Shown one piece after another: positions 1 through 5,534 of a stretch of DNA of 28,545 nt (its first letter is position 1; every line of letters begins with the position of its first letter). Origin of the DNA: a virus; the IMG/VR virus record IMGVR_UViG_3300045119_000242, positions 1 to 28,545 of that record, one strand, 5' to 3'. Below the pieces are notes generated by a model that was not told the DNA's origin, made no database searches, and saw nothing but the letters and a program-made list of their open reading frames with translations. Position numbers and translations under genes: made by a program.

Positions 1-166
1 GCGGATGCGAGGCGACCGGCGGGAGCTCGATCCCATAGCCCGGATCGATCGGGCCGCTCGGCGGCACCGGCTGGTGACTTGGATATTCGCCGCCGACGCC
101 ATAGCCGGGATCGACGGGGGTTTCGCGAACGTGGATCGGTGAGTGACTAACTGCGACGTACGGCAT
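1..166 (-). CDS. Pro/Gly-rich protein, N-terminal part, cut by the left edge
   Basis: The open frame starts at ATG 166 behind a strong ribosome site (GGAGGAA, about 5 bases upstream) and runs off the window after 55 codons. It begins MPYVAVSHSP and carries two copies of a [V/I]DPGYG motif separated by a Pro/Ser-rich stretch, so it looks like a short repetitive, probably disordered protein. It is the last visible gene of the leftward operon, 34 bases after the previous stop. I recognise no family and assign no function. The good ribosome site and the operon position are the support. Confidence 0.55.
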   Translation of the reverse strand, partial: MPYVAVSHSPIHVRETPVDPGYGVGGEYPSHQPVPPSGPIDPGYGIELPPVASHP

Positions 167-200
167 TGCTAGTTCCTCCGCTGGTGGTGGGTTGATGACA

Positions 201-401
201 TTAACCGGCTCGTCGTGACGGAATTGCGGCCTCGCGCAGATGCTCGGCGATCGCCTTCATCAACGCGATCTCGCGCTCGGCGCGGCGCGTCGTCATCCGC
301 CCGTTGGAGATCATCCGCGGATAAACGCTCTCGCGATAGCGGACTTCGCGCTCGGCGCAGCGGATCAGCTCGTCGAGGGTCGGCGGGAATAGGTCCGGCA
401 T
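201..401 (-). CDS. small conserved-type phage protein (66 aa)
   Basis: A 66-residue soluble, charged, probably all-helical protein. The core (LDELIRCAERE, YPRMISNGRMT, EREIALMKAI) matches my memory of a short hypothetical protein common in phages of alphaproteobacteria, in which a Tyr-Pro and a Gly-Arg/Lys-Met-Thr turn link two helices. Its ATG at 401 shares a base with the stop of the upstream gene (TGATG), so translation is probably coupled. No catalytic motif is visible and the function is unknown. Confidence 0.65.
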   Translation of the reverse strand: MPDLFPPTLDELIRCAEREVRYRESVYPRMISNGRMTTRRAEREIALMKAIAEHLREAAIPSRRAG

Positions 402-634
402 CAGGCAAAAACCTCCTCATGCATAGCGCCGACGAGATCGCGCAGCTCCTCAATCGAGCGGGCCCAAATGGTGACTGCGCTGCGATCGTCATCGCCCGAC
501 GTCGAATGATCGAGTAATGGCTGACACGTTTTGAGCCAGATCCGCAGCCCGAAAAACACGTCGCCCTGTCGTGAGGTTTGCTCGACGATCTCGACGCCCT
601 CGCCCAGCTCCTCGGAGTAGACCTGTACCCGCAT
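401..634 (-). CDS. hypothetical protein (77 aa)
   Basis: A 77-residue acidic protein (MRVQVYSEELGE, then a VFFGLRIWL strand, then a C-terminal helix EELRDLVGAMHEEV) that looks like a small alpha/beta fold. ATG 634 directly follows the TAA of the upstream gene and its stop overlaps the start of the next one, so it belongs to the leftward operon. No motif that I recognise. Confidence 0.65.
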   Translation of the reverse strand: MRVQVYSEELGEGVEIVEQTSRQGDVFFGLRIWLKTCQPLLDHSTSGDDDRSAVTIWARSIEELRDLVGAMHEEVFA

Positions 635-1084
635 TTATTGCCTCCCCACCATTGCGAGCGCGCGCAGCGACTCGACGGTCCAGTGTCGGGCCGTTTTCGG
701 GTCGACGCCGAGGCGGCGCCCGAGATCGGCCCAGCTCTCGTTGTCGATCAGCGTGATCTCGATCAGCCCGGCGGCGAATGTCCCGAGCGTCGAGCGGACG
801 CGCCGCAGCCGGGCCAGCGCGTCGAGGCGTACCTCGAGCACGCGGCCCGGCAAGCCGCAACCCGTTCCCCCGTCGAGGCGGCGCGGCGGCCAGGACGCGC
901 GGAGCGCGATCATCAACGAGCTGCGGAACGCTACCGCGGCCCGCCATTCGCGCTCGGTGATCGCCCCGTCCGCTCTCAGACGGTCGATCCGCGTCCGGAC
1001 AGTCCAGTAAGGCCGGAAGGCGCCGCCATCGAGCCGCGGCGCCTCGACGCCAAGGTGTTGCGTGTAGAAAATGCTCGGCTCCAT
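635..1084 (-). CDS. small HTH protein, possible RinA/ArpU/Q-like late transcription activator
   Basis: A 149-residue basic protein. The C-terminal 40 residues (ITLIDNESWADLGRRLGVD, then KTARHWTVESLRAL) form a clear sigma region 4-like helix-turn-helix: a helix beginning SWADLGRRLGV, a turn, then a recognition helix KTARHWTVESL. This layout (about 150 residues, C-terminal HTH with SW..L...L.V...T) is what RinA/ArpU/Q-type phage late activators show, and the gene sits near the end of the early leftward operon, where such an activator is expected. The HTH is seen; the late-activator role is inferred. The N-terminal 100 residues contain no motif I recognise. It could equally be a small-terminase-like DNA-binding protein. 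Confidence 0.6.
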   Translation of the reverse strand: MEPSIFYTQHLGVEAPRLDGGAFRPYWTVRTRIDRLRADGAITEREWRAAVAFRSSLMIALRASWPPRRLDGGTGCGLPGRVLEVRLDALARLRRVRSTLGTFAAGLIEITLIDNESWADLGRRLGVDPKTARHWTVESLRALAMVGRQ

Positions 1085-1087
1085 CCG

Positions 1088-1318
1088 TCACGTCCCGAGC
1101 GTCATCGAGACGTCGATCAGCATCGCCGCGACGCTCTCGGCTTCCTCGCGAGTGTCATAGCGGCGCGTCACTGGCGCGCGGTCGTGACAGGGACAGGTCC
1201 GGATGACATACCAGCCGGTATTGCCGCCTCGATAGGCGCGACCGCGGCCCCGCGTAAACCGGATGCCCGTCTGATCGATGATCGCGAGATATTGCCCGGA
1301 GTTGTGGTTGTCGATCAT
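1088..1318 (-). CDS. hypothetical protein with CPC motif (76 aa)
   Basis: ATG 1318 is chosen because it forms an ATGA overlap with the stop of the 30-residue ORF upstream. A longer frame exists to 1489 but would overlap two coupled genes. The protein (MIDNHNSGQYLAIIDQTG, then GWYVIRTCPCHDRAPVTRRYDTREEAESVA) looks like a small beta-rich domain followed by a helix. The TCPCHD segment could bind a metal but has only two Cys and one His. Function unknown. Confidence 0.6.
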   Translation of the reverse strand: MIDNHNSGQYLAIIDQTGIRFTRGRGRAYRGGNTGWYVIRTCPCHDRAPVTRRYDTREEAESVAAMLIDVSMTLGT

Positions 1319-1407
1319 GCGGCAACGGCTCCCAGGTACATATTCAGCCATTCGACGACGAGCACCCAATCGATCGGGGCGGGCTTGGGTTGGCGGCGGC
1401 GTTTCAT
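1315..1407 (-). CDS. 30-aa micro-protein
   Basis: A 31-codon ORF whose ATG overlaps the stop of the gp41-like gene (ATGA at 1407-1404) and whose stop overlaps the next start (ATGA at 1318-1315). It therefore bridges exactly the 93 bases between two genes. The peptide starts with a basic, Pro-rich head (MKRRRQPKPAPIDW) and continues as a hydrophobic helix (VLVVEWLNMYLGAVAA). The head-to-tail overlaps are the support. Alternatively the 1088-1318 gene begins further upstream and this ORF is noise. Confidence 0.5.
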   Translation of the reverse strand: MKRRRQPKPAPIDWVLVVEWLNMYLGAVAA

Positions 1408-1751
1408 GTCGTGAGCCTCTGCTGCTGCCGCCGCTTGCCTTTACGGTGTTTTTTCGTTTTTTCGGGCTGCGCTGATCCAGGCGGCGCAATAAAGCCGTTG
1501 AGGAAATTAAACGCCTCGGTCAGACGGCTGATCGGCATCGCGCGGACCAACGTCCGCGGGACACCGCCAGCCACCGAAACCAAAGCAATCTGATACCGGC
1601 GGAGGGCGTAAATGGTCGTCCCGCCGATGAATTCCCTTTCTGCTATTTCCAGCATTCGCGCGGTCGGTTCCGCAAGGTGCAAGCGGTCGTAAGTTTTACC
1701 TCCAACCTTTATCGGTGAATCGAGCACAAGGTCGAGTGTCGGCGCGCTCAC
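1404..1751 (-). CDS. second copy of a Mu gp41-type tail assembly chaperone, in the early operon
   Basis: A 115-residue protein. The start is GTG 1751, which forms a GTGA overlap with the VRR-NUC gene and has GGGAGGG upstream; the longer frame to 2288 is antisense-style read-through. It aligns along its length with the gp41-type gene at 26883-27236. Shared blocks are a LHL-EP block, EIAERE, RRYQIALV versus RKYQIALV, and a final Phe-Leu-x-x-Phe segment. Mu gp41/lambda G-type proteins coat the tape measure protein during tail assembly. This copy lies 25 kb from the tail operon, ends in a very basic tail (KTKKHRKGKRRQQQR), and has no GpE-like extension: the -1 frame hits TAA near the end. It may be a regulator, a replacement chaperone or a relic. 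Homology is visible; the role is inferred. Confidence 0.75.
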   Translation of the reverse strand: MSAPTLDLVLDSPIKVGGKTYDRLHLAEPTARMLEIAEREFIGGTTIYALRRYQIALVSVAGGVPRTLVRAMPISRLTEAFNFLNGFIAPPGSAQPEKTKKHRKGKRRQQQRLTT

Positions 1752-2185
1752 GCTGCGACCCTCCCGCGCAACGGAATTCCCCAGCCGTGAAGCGTGGCGA
1801 GCATCTCCTCGGGCGAGTGACAGATCCCGATCCCTTGCACGCCCGCCGCCAAGAGCTGCGGGAACACGTCCTCTTGCCCCGCCAGGATCCGGGGCGAGCC
1901 GCGGCGCGTGTAGACCTTGCGGGTTTTCGACAGCGTGCCGCCGTGCCGCTTCAGCTCGATACACCAAGCTCCGTCGTAAATGATCCAGATGTCCGGAAGC
2001 CCGCGCTTCAGCCCGAGCCGGGAATATCGCGCCGCCTGCTGCGCTGTCAGTTGCACGGCGCCCGCGGGATAGGTGAACCACATAGCGGGCGGCATCAGCA
2101 GGCGATCGAGCGCGTCGGCGCAAGCCGCGTGCGTGTCGAGCTCCAACGGCTCGGGCGCGGTGAGACGGAAGCGGGCGGCGGACAT
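1748..2185 (-). CDS. VRR-NUC domain nuclease
   Basis: A 145-residue stand-alone VRR-NUC protein, the usual phage length. The PD-(D/E)XK core is visible: GLKRGLPDIWII holds the Asp and CIELKRHGG the E-x-K pair. The later Gln-bearing helix (GQEDVFPQLLAAGV) and the closing segment ICHSPEEMLATLHGWGI are typical of the family. Members cut branched or structured DNA, and in phages they probably resolve recombination or replication intermediates. It starts at ATG 2185, overlapping the upstream stop (TGATG), and its stop overlaps the gp41-like start. The family call is firm; the exact substrate is inferred. Confidence 0.88.
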   Translation of the reverse strand: MSAARFRLTAPEPLELDTHAACADALDRLLMPPAMWFTYPAGAVQLTAQQAARYSRLGLKRGLPDIWIIYDGAWCIELKRHGGTLSKTRKVYTRRGSPRILAGQEDVFPQLLAAGVQGIGICHSPEEMLATLHGWGIPLRGRVAA

Positions 2186-2430
2186 CAGTCACCGAACAAC
2201 CGATCTTGCGAGGCGGCGCCGCGCGTCTCCCGGTCGACGCACCAGCTATGGGCCCAGCGGTTCTCGCGTTCGGGCAATGACACGCCATGCCCGCCGCCGC
2301 CGCTGCGGTTCTTCACCCAGCCCTTGACGAATTGATGCGTCCCCTCGGCGCGGACATCGAGCTCTAGCCCGCAGAATTGACACTTCGCGCGATAGCGCGC
2401 CGGGACCAGCTCGATCGGGATCTCGCTCAT
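2185..2430 (-). CDS. small zinc-ribbon-like protein (81 aa)
   Basis: An 81-residue protein with a CQFCGL knuckle near residues 17-22 and a second possible ligand pair in the C-terminal half (HSWCVD), with His residues between. It probably binds one zinc and may bind nucleic acid or another phage protein. Start and stop both overlap neighbours (ATGA upstream, TGATG downstream). No family is recognised beyond the Cys-x-x-Cys pattern. Confidence 0.65.
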   Translation of the reverse strand: MSEIPIELVPARYRAKCQFCGLELDVRAEGTHQFVKGWVKNRSGGGGHGVSLPERENRWAHSWCVDRETRGAASQDRLFGD

Positions 2431-2843
2431 GCGGCGCCCGCCGGGTCGCCGAATTCGAGATCGACGCGCGGCGCCGGTTGCTTCCGCGGTCGACCCCGAG
2501 GCCGCTTGATCGGTTGCTCGGCGAACGGTTTAGGGCGCGCCCTCGTCTCGGTTTGGCGCATCGCCGCCTCCCCGAGCGGCGTGTCGACGAGCATCCCGAG
2601 CGCGGTGCGATAGCTGTCGAGGAGCGCATATCGGGAATGCCGCGCTTCCGACTCCATCCGCAATTCCCGGACAATTTCCCGGAGGATGGTGGTGTCGAAA
2701 CCGCCGTCCTTTGCCTCCTTGTAGACCTCGCGGATGTCGCCGTTGATGGTGTCGCGCTCGTCGTGCAAGTGACAGACGCGATCGGCGTAGGATCGCAACG
2801 CGGCGCGGTTCACCATGCCGCCCTCGGTGTCAGTGTCAGACAT
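2427..2843 (-). CDS. GapR/DUF2312-like DNA-binding protein with C-terminal AT-hook
   Basis: A 138-residue protein. Residues 15-60 (YADRVCHLHDERDTINGDI, then REVYKEAKDGGFDTTIL and REIVREL) match the GapR/DUF2312 coiled-coil pattern, in which REVYxEAKxxGFD is diagnostic. GapR is a nucleoid protein of alphaproteobacteria that binds AT-rich, overtwisted DNA. Unlike host GapR (about 90 residues) this protein has an extension ending in an AT-hook (KRPRGRPRKQP, about residues 113-123). A phage copy could organise phage DNA or compete with host GapR. The domain and AT-hook are seen; the role is inferred. It is in the leftward operon, 17 bases after the antirepressor-like gene. Confidence 0.78.
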   Translation of the reverse strand: MSDTDTEGGMVNRAALRSYADRVCHLHDERDTINGDIREVYKEAKDGGFDTTILREIVRELRMESEARHSRYALLDSYRTALGMLVDTPLGEAAMRQTETRARPKPFAEQPIKRPRGRPRKQPAPRVDLEFGDPAGAA

Positions 2844-2860
2844 GGGTTTTGCTCCCCCTT

Positions 2861-3535
2861 TCAGTGTTTCGTCTTGTTAGGCGGACCATCGAACGGGTGA
2901 CGCGGCCCGACCAGAATCGGGCGGCGCAGCCGCATAATCATTTCTTCGACCCCCGTCACCATGCCCTCGATCCGCTGCAAGGATTGCCCGGTGAGATCGT
3001 CACCGTTTCTGATCTGGCGGAGGACTTGGAGGAATGCTTCGCGCAGGCCAGCGAGCATGAATTCGAGATCCGCCTTTGTGGCGAGCGGCGCGGCATCAGG
3101 TGCCGCCGCAGGCATCGGCGGGACTCCTTCGTCGCCGAATAGGTCGCTCTGCAAAAGTGTCGCGCTAAAGTTAGGGTTGGTCGCCCGACCGTTGATGAAA
3201 TAATCGAATAGCGCGTCGGCGCATTCCTCTTGGTAGAGGATCACACGCTCACGCGCTCCCGGACCCTTGATGCGCTCCGGTGAAATTGTAGCAAGCCAGA
3301 AATTGAGTCGGTTCAGTTGCAGCACTACCGCTTGCTGCGAGCCCGCAGCGCCGGAATTGAGGGTTATTACGCCCGCTGATTTTTGCAAGACCGGGTGCCG
3401 CAAAATGCGTTGGCGTTGACCACTCAATTCTATTCCGAGAGCATCGCAGATTGGCTTTATCGGAATCGTGATTTCCGCAGCGGTTTTAACGCCGAGTAGC
3501 CGGTCGCCGTGAAAGTTCACTTCATAGACCTGCAT
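2861..3535 (-). CDS. antirepressor-like protein, P22_AR_N domain
   Basis: A 224-residue protein. The first 120 residues carry the P22_AR_N/Bro-like layout: VNFHGDRLLGVKT, IPIKPICDALGI, SGQRQRI, a central LNRLNFWLATI, and RVILYQEECADALFDYF. The domain occurs in phage antirepressors that bind and inactivate a lysogeny repressor. The C-terminal part (about 125-224) is helical and charged, with an acidic Ala/Pro linker first, and has none of the usual second domains (KilAC, ANT) that I can recognise. The target could be the product of the 5182 or 14329 gene or a superinfecting phage's repressor; this is inferred. The start overlaps the upstream gene by 14 bases. Confidence 0.8.
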   Translation of the reverse strand: MQVYEVNFHGDRLLGVKTAAEITIPIKPICDALGIELSGQRQRILRHPVLQKSAGVITLNSGAAGSQQAVVLQLNRLNFWLATISPERIKGPGARERVILYQEECADALFDYFINGRATNPNFSATLLQSDLFGDEGVPPMPAAAPDAAPLATKADLEFMLAGLREAFLQVLRQIRNGDDLTGQSLQRIEGMVTGVEEMIMRLRRPILVGPRHPFDGPPNKTKH

Positions 3536-4127
3536 CGGTGTCGATCCCTAGTTGCTGGCGGCTTGCCGTCATCTGTTCCGGTGTGAACTCGGTCGCGGTG
3601 ACGCCGAGCCCGCGGGCGACGTCGCCGATCGCCGGGCGCGGCGCCTTGCCGACGATGGTCGAGCGGTTGAGCGTCTCGGCAATGTGCTCGCGATAGACCA
3701 GCGACCAGTGGATCCCGCGGGCTGCGGCATAGGCGTCGACGTCGGGAGATCCCTTTGCCCGCGCCCAGCGGTTGATCTGATCGCGCCCCTCGCGGCGCAG
3801 CTCCTCGCCGCACCGCCGCCGCGCCTCCTCCCGTTCGGCACGGTGCGGATCCTCGATTGCCTCCGCGGCGGGCGTCGACATGCCCTCGATGCAGAGGCGG
3901 CGGATATCCCCCGGCAACGGTCGGCGTGGCTCGGGCTGGCGGCGCCATTCCTGGCAAGCGCGCTCAACAGTCGCCAAGGGAAACTCCCGCAGATCCTCGA
4001 TCCAATCCTCTAGTTGCGTGCGGCGCGCCTCGACCGGATCGTCCCCGGTCCAGTAGTGTTGCAGCAACCGCGTCACTGTCACGGAGAGCGCGTGCAGCGT
4101 CTCTCGCGAGGATTGCCTCGACGGCAT
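3522..4127 (-). CDS. phage replication-associated protein, possibly helicase-loader-like
   Basis: A 201-residue charged protein. The conserved-looking core is LLQHYWTGDDPVEARR, DWIEDLREFPLATVERACQ, EWRR, RRPLPGDIRRLC. This W/DW-L-F-P/EWRR/P-DI pattern follows winged-helix replication proteins in many alphaproteobacterial phages. The C-terminal half is Arg/Glu-rich and helical. It directly follows the winged-helix gene, as lambda P follows O, so a helicase-loader or replication-accessory role is an inference from position. ATG 4127 lies 164 bases inside the upstream ORF in another frame, unusual here; in-frame GTG codons near 4083 and 4077 would shorten the overlap. Confidence 0.65.
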   Translation of the reverse strand: MPSRQSSRETLHALSVTVTRLLQHYWTGDDPVEARRTQLEDWIEDLREFPLATVERACQEWRRQPEPRRPLPGDIRRLCIEGMSTPAAEAIEDPHRAEREEARRRCGEELRREGRDQINRWARAKGSPDVDAYAAARGIHWSLVYREHIAETLNRSTIVGKAPRPAIGDVARGLGVTATEFTPEQMTASRQQLGIDTDAGL

Positions 4128-4725
4128 CGTCTCGCCCCTTCAAGAGTTTTTCCACGGGAGACATTCGTCGACCCCGGCGACGACTCCCCTCCGCCGCGCG
4201 GAGGGGAATGTCCCCCGTAGGGGGACTCGGGAGGTTCTTTTCTTCTTCTTTGAGTCTGGCCGCTTTTTGGGGGTGATTTGCTCCGCTAATTGGTCCGCGG
4301 CGCGACGGGACAACGTGAAAATCGCCGTACTTACAGATCGTTATGAGCGTTGAATTTGATCTGCCAATTGATCCGCAAAAATCGATTAATTGGTCCGCGC
4401 GTAAATCGCGCAGGAATCTCAATACCTTACTGCGATGCCATTTCCAGGCGTCGCCGAGCGAGCGGCGCGAGGCCCGGAGTTGTCCGCGTTCCAGCCCGTC
4501 GCCCGGCGCCCATCGCGCCTGTTCGACAAGCCACATAAACGCCTCGCCGCGAGAGTAGGCGGGCGCCCCATTGCGGAAGATCGGGAGATCGAGCCAGCCG
4601 CGCGGCAGCATGACGAAGCCCCGGCGCCAGCGCGGCAGCGGCACGACGTCGGCTGTGGTGCTTAAAGTTTGGGCGGCGTCCCGGTCGGCGCCGTTGGGAT
4701 TGCTGTCATGCGGGCTATCCACCAT
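3964..4725 (-). CDS. winged-helix replication-type protein (first gene of the leftward operon)
   Basis: A 253-residue protein. Residues 35-135 hold a winged-helix domain of the phage replication-initiator type: WLDLPIFRN, YSRGEAFMWLVEQARWAP, a beta turn, LRASRRSLGDAWKWHRSKV as helix and recognition helix, RFLRDLRADQLID, and a wing ending STLITICKYGDF. Such proteins probably bind the phage origin, although a regulatory role is possible. Residues 150-210 are basic and low-complexity and the last 50 overlap the next gene out of frame, so the true C-terminus is doubtful. A long leader (about 180 bases) precedes ATG 4725. Confidence 0.75.
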   Translation of the reverse strand: MVDSPHDSNPNGADRDAAQTLSTTADVVPLPRWRRGFVMLPRGWLDLPIFRNGAPAYSRGEAFMWLVEQARWAPGDGLERGQLRASRRSLGDAWKWHRSKVLRFLRDLRADQLIDFCGSIGRSNSTLITICKYGDFHVVPSRRGPISGANHPQKAARLKEEEKNLPSPPTGDIPLRAAEGSRRRGRRMSPVEKLLKGRDDAVEAILARDAARALRDSDAVAATLLDRGRSGRGAPHATRGLDRGSAGVSLGDC

Positions 4726-4739
4726 CTGCCCTAGCTTCC

Positions 4740-4780
4740 GGGATCGAGGGAAAACCCGAGCCCGGGATCAGGAAAACCCC
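4740..4780 (-). repeat. imperfect direct repeat in the leftward leader
   Basis: Two copies of a GGGATC-A/G-rich-AAAACCC unit, at 4740-4757 and 4764-4780, 24 bases apart. The second copy lacks one or two bases of the first. They lie within the untranslated leader just upstream of the winged-helix gene and overlap the hairpin at 4751-4789. They could be protein-binding sites or only part of the RNA structure. Confidence 0.45.
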
Positions 4781-4789
4781 CAGCTCGGG
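4751..4789 (-). terminator. hairpin plus TTTT in the leftward leader, possible attenuator
   Basis: Read on the minus strand, CCCGAGC (from 4789) pairs with GCTCGGG (ending 4755) across a 21-base loop, and TTTT follows at once (4754-4751). The layout resembles an intrinsic terminator inside the leader of the leftward operon, between the promoter and the first gene. The U-run is short and the loop long, so termination would be weak or conditional. Confidence 0.35.
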
Positions 4790-4911
4790 CCGCGGAAGCA
4801 CCTAAGCTGCGCCCGAGAATTGATCCCTGTCAATATGCGGTCCCCGAGTAGCGGCGCGATCCGCGTCAAGTAAATGCTTGATCTTCCTCAGGTGTCGTCG
4901 AGCGCCGAGTG

Positions 4912-4939
4912 ATATTATTAAAATTTGAACATTCGCCAA
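4912..4939 (-). promoter_or_regulatory. putative leftward early promoter
   Basis: On the minus strand, TTGGCG (4939-4934) as -35 and TAATAT (4917-4912) as -10 are separated by 16 bases. The -35 lies inside the left operator, so repressor binding would block it. The transcript would lead into the winged-helix gene with a leader of about 180 bases. Confidence 0.5.
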
Positions 4940-4948
4940 CGGGCGAAT
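4931..4948. promoter_or_regulatory. operator O1 (perfect inverted repeat)
   Basis: ATTCGCC-AACG-GGCGAAT is a perfect 7-bp inverted repeat with a 4-base spacer. Its 16-bp core matches the O2 site in 13 of 16 positions. It overlaps the -35 of the leftward promoter. It is a likely target of a phage HTH repressor or Cro-like protein. Confidence 0.65.
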
Positions 4949-4997
4949 TTTTAACCCTTAAAGTCAGGTTTTTAATACATCTTCCAAAAAGGCTATA

Positions 4998-5013
4998 TTT
5001 GCCATCTGGCGAA
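4998..5013. promoter_or_regulatory. operator O2
   Basis: TTTGCCATCTGGCGAA is an imperfect palindrome with the same half-sites and spacing as O1, 66 bases further right, between the two promoters. Together O1 and O2 define TTYGCCANCNGGCGAA. Confidence 0.6.
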
Positions 5014-5031
5014 AGTCATTAAAAAGTGATC

Positions 5032-5037
5032 TTCGCC
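5032..5037. promoter_or_regulatory. operator half-site O3
   Basis: A single TTCGCC half-site 34 bases after the start of O2, ending 2 bases before the -35 of the rightward promoter. The other half is degenerate, so it may be a weak or cooperative site. Confidence 0.35.
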
Positions 5038-5039
5038 GG

Positions 5040-5068
5040 TTGACAAGCCCCCAACCGGGGAACCTAAT
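5040..5068 (+). promoter_or_regulatory. putative rightward early promoter
   Basis: A perfect TTGACA -35 at 5040-5045 is followed 17 bases later by CCTAAT (5063-5068), or 19 bases later by TAATCG, as a weak -10. It sits just right of the operator cluster and would transcribe the HTH gene at 5182 and the recombination operon. Confidence 0.45.
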
Positions 5069-5181
5069 CGTCGGGACGGCAGCGTGATCCCATAGGTGGG
5101 GGGATCCCCTCCCCCAAAAGCCGCAAATCGTGTTAACGCCCCGGAGATCAACCGGGTCTGCGAACGGGAGAATTTTGTCCC

Positions 5182-5382
5182 ATGCAGCTTCTTCGATGGA
5201 TTGAAAAGACGGGCCGGACCTTAACCGGCTTTGCTCACGAAAGCGGCTTTCACGTCAGCACGGTTTACCGATGGGCGCACGGCGAACGGGTCCCCAGCGC
5301 GGAGGCTCTGATCGAGATCGATCGGATCAGCAAGAGCGAGGTTACGGCGAAAGACTTTGTGAACGGACGGCGACGGCGATGA
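5182..5382 (+). CDS. small HTH regulator (Cro-like), first gene of the rightward operon
   Basis: A 66-residue protein. A helix-turn-helix is visible at about residues 14-36: TLTGFAHESGFHVSTVYRWA, then HGERVPSAEALIEIDRIS. A single HTH on a very short chain immediately beside operators fits a Cro/YdaS-type repressor of the early promoters. No separate CI-like repressor with a dimerisation or protease domain is visible, so this protein may be the main switch protein. The start has a GGGAG ribosome site 11 bases away, a little far. Its stop overlaps the next start (ATGA). The fold call is good; the role is inferred. Confidence 0.75.
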   Translation: MQLLRWIEKTGRTLTGFAHESGFHVSTVYRWAHGERVPSAEALIEIDRISKSEVTAKDFVNGRRRR

Positions 5383-5534
5383 TCGACGGGCGTTCCTATC
5401 TCCGCCCCGCCGGACGCCCGCGGCGCTTGCGATGGCTCCATCTCTGGCGGCTGGCGGTCGCTGGCGGGCTTGTCGTCGCGTCGTGGGGATTGATCGTCCT
5501 CCTCGTCGTCCTCGTCCTGCGGGCCGCGGCATGA
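5379..5534 (+). CDS. single-span membrane micro-protein (51 aa)
   Basis: ATG 5379 overlaps the upstream stop (ATGA) and the stop overlaps the nuclease start (ATGA), so the ORF exactly fills the gap. The first 25 residues are strongly basic; residues 26-48 form one hydrophobic segment (AVAGGLVVASWGLIVLLVVL). By the positive-inside rule the N-terminus should face the cytoplasm. The function is unknown; phage early operons often carry such membrane peptides. Confidence 0.65.
   Translation: MIDGRSYLRPAGRPRRLRWLHLWRLAVAGGLVVASWGLIVLLVVLVLRAAA

Larger units (their letters stand above)
4726..5181. other. divergent early control region (no gene)
   Basis: These 456 bases separate the leftward and rightward early operons and hold no convincing gene. 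Positions about 4905-5030 are markedly AT-rich against the GC-rich background and carry the operators and promoters listed separately. Positions 4726-4900 form the leader of the leftward operon, with a direct repeat and a hairpin. Positions 5094-5118 hold a G/C-palindrome around GGGGATCCCC within the leader of the rightward operon. A promoter-like TATATT (4994-4999) has no good -35 partner. Confidence 0.7.

Noticed and set aside
1404-2288. 294-aa minus ORF read from ATG 2288
   Set aside because: The first 180 residues are an out-of-frame shadow of the VRR-NUC and zinc-protein genes; only GTG 1751 onward is real.
5094-5118. GGGGATCCCC-centred palindrome as intrinsic terminator
   Set aside because: The following run is CAAAAG, not T-rich on the plus strand, and it lies in the leader of an operon that must be transcribed.
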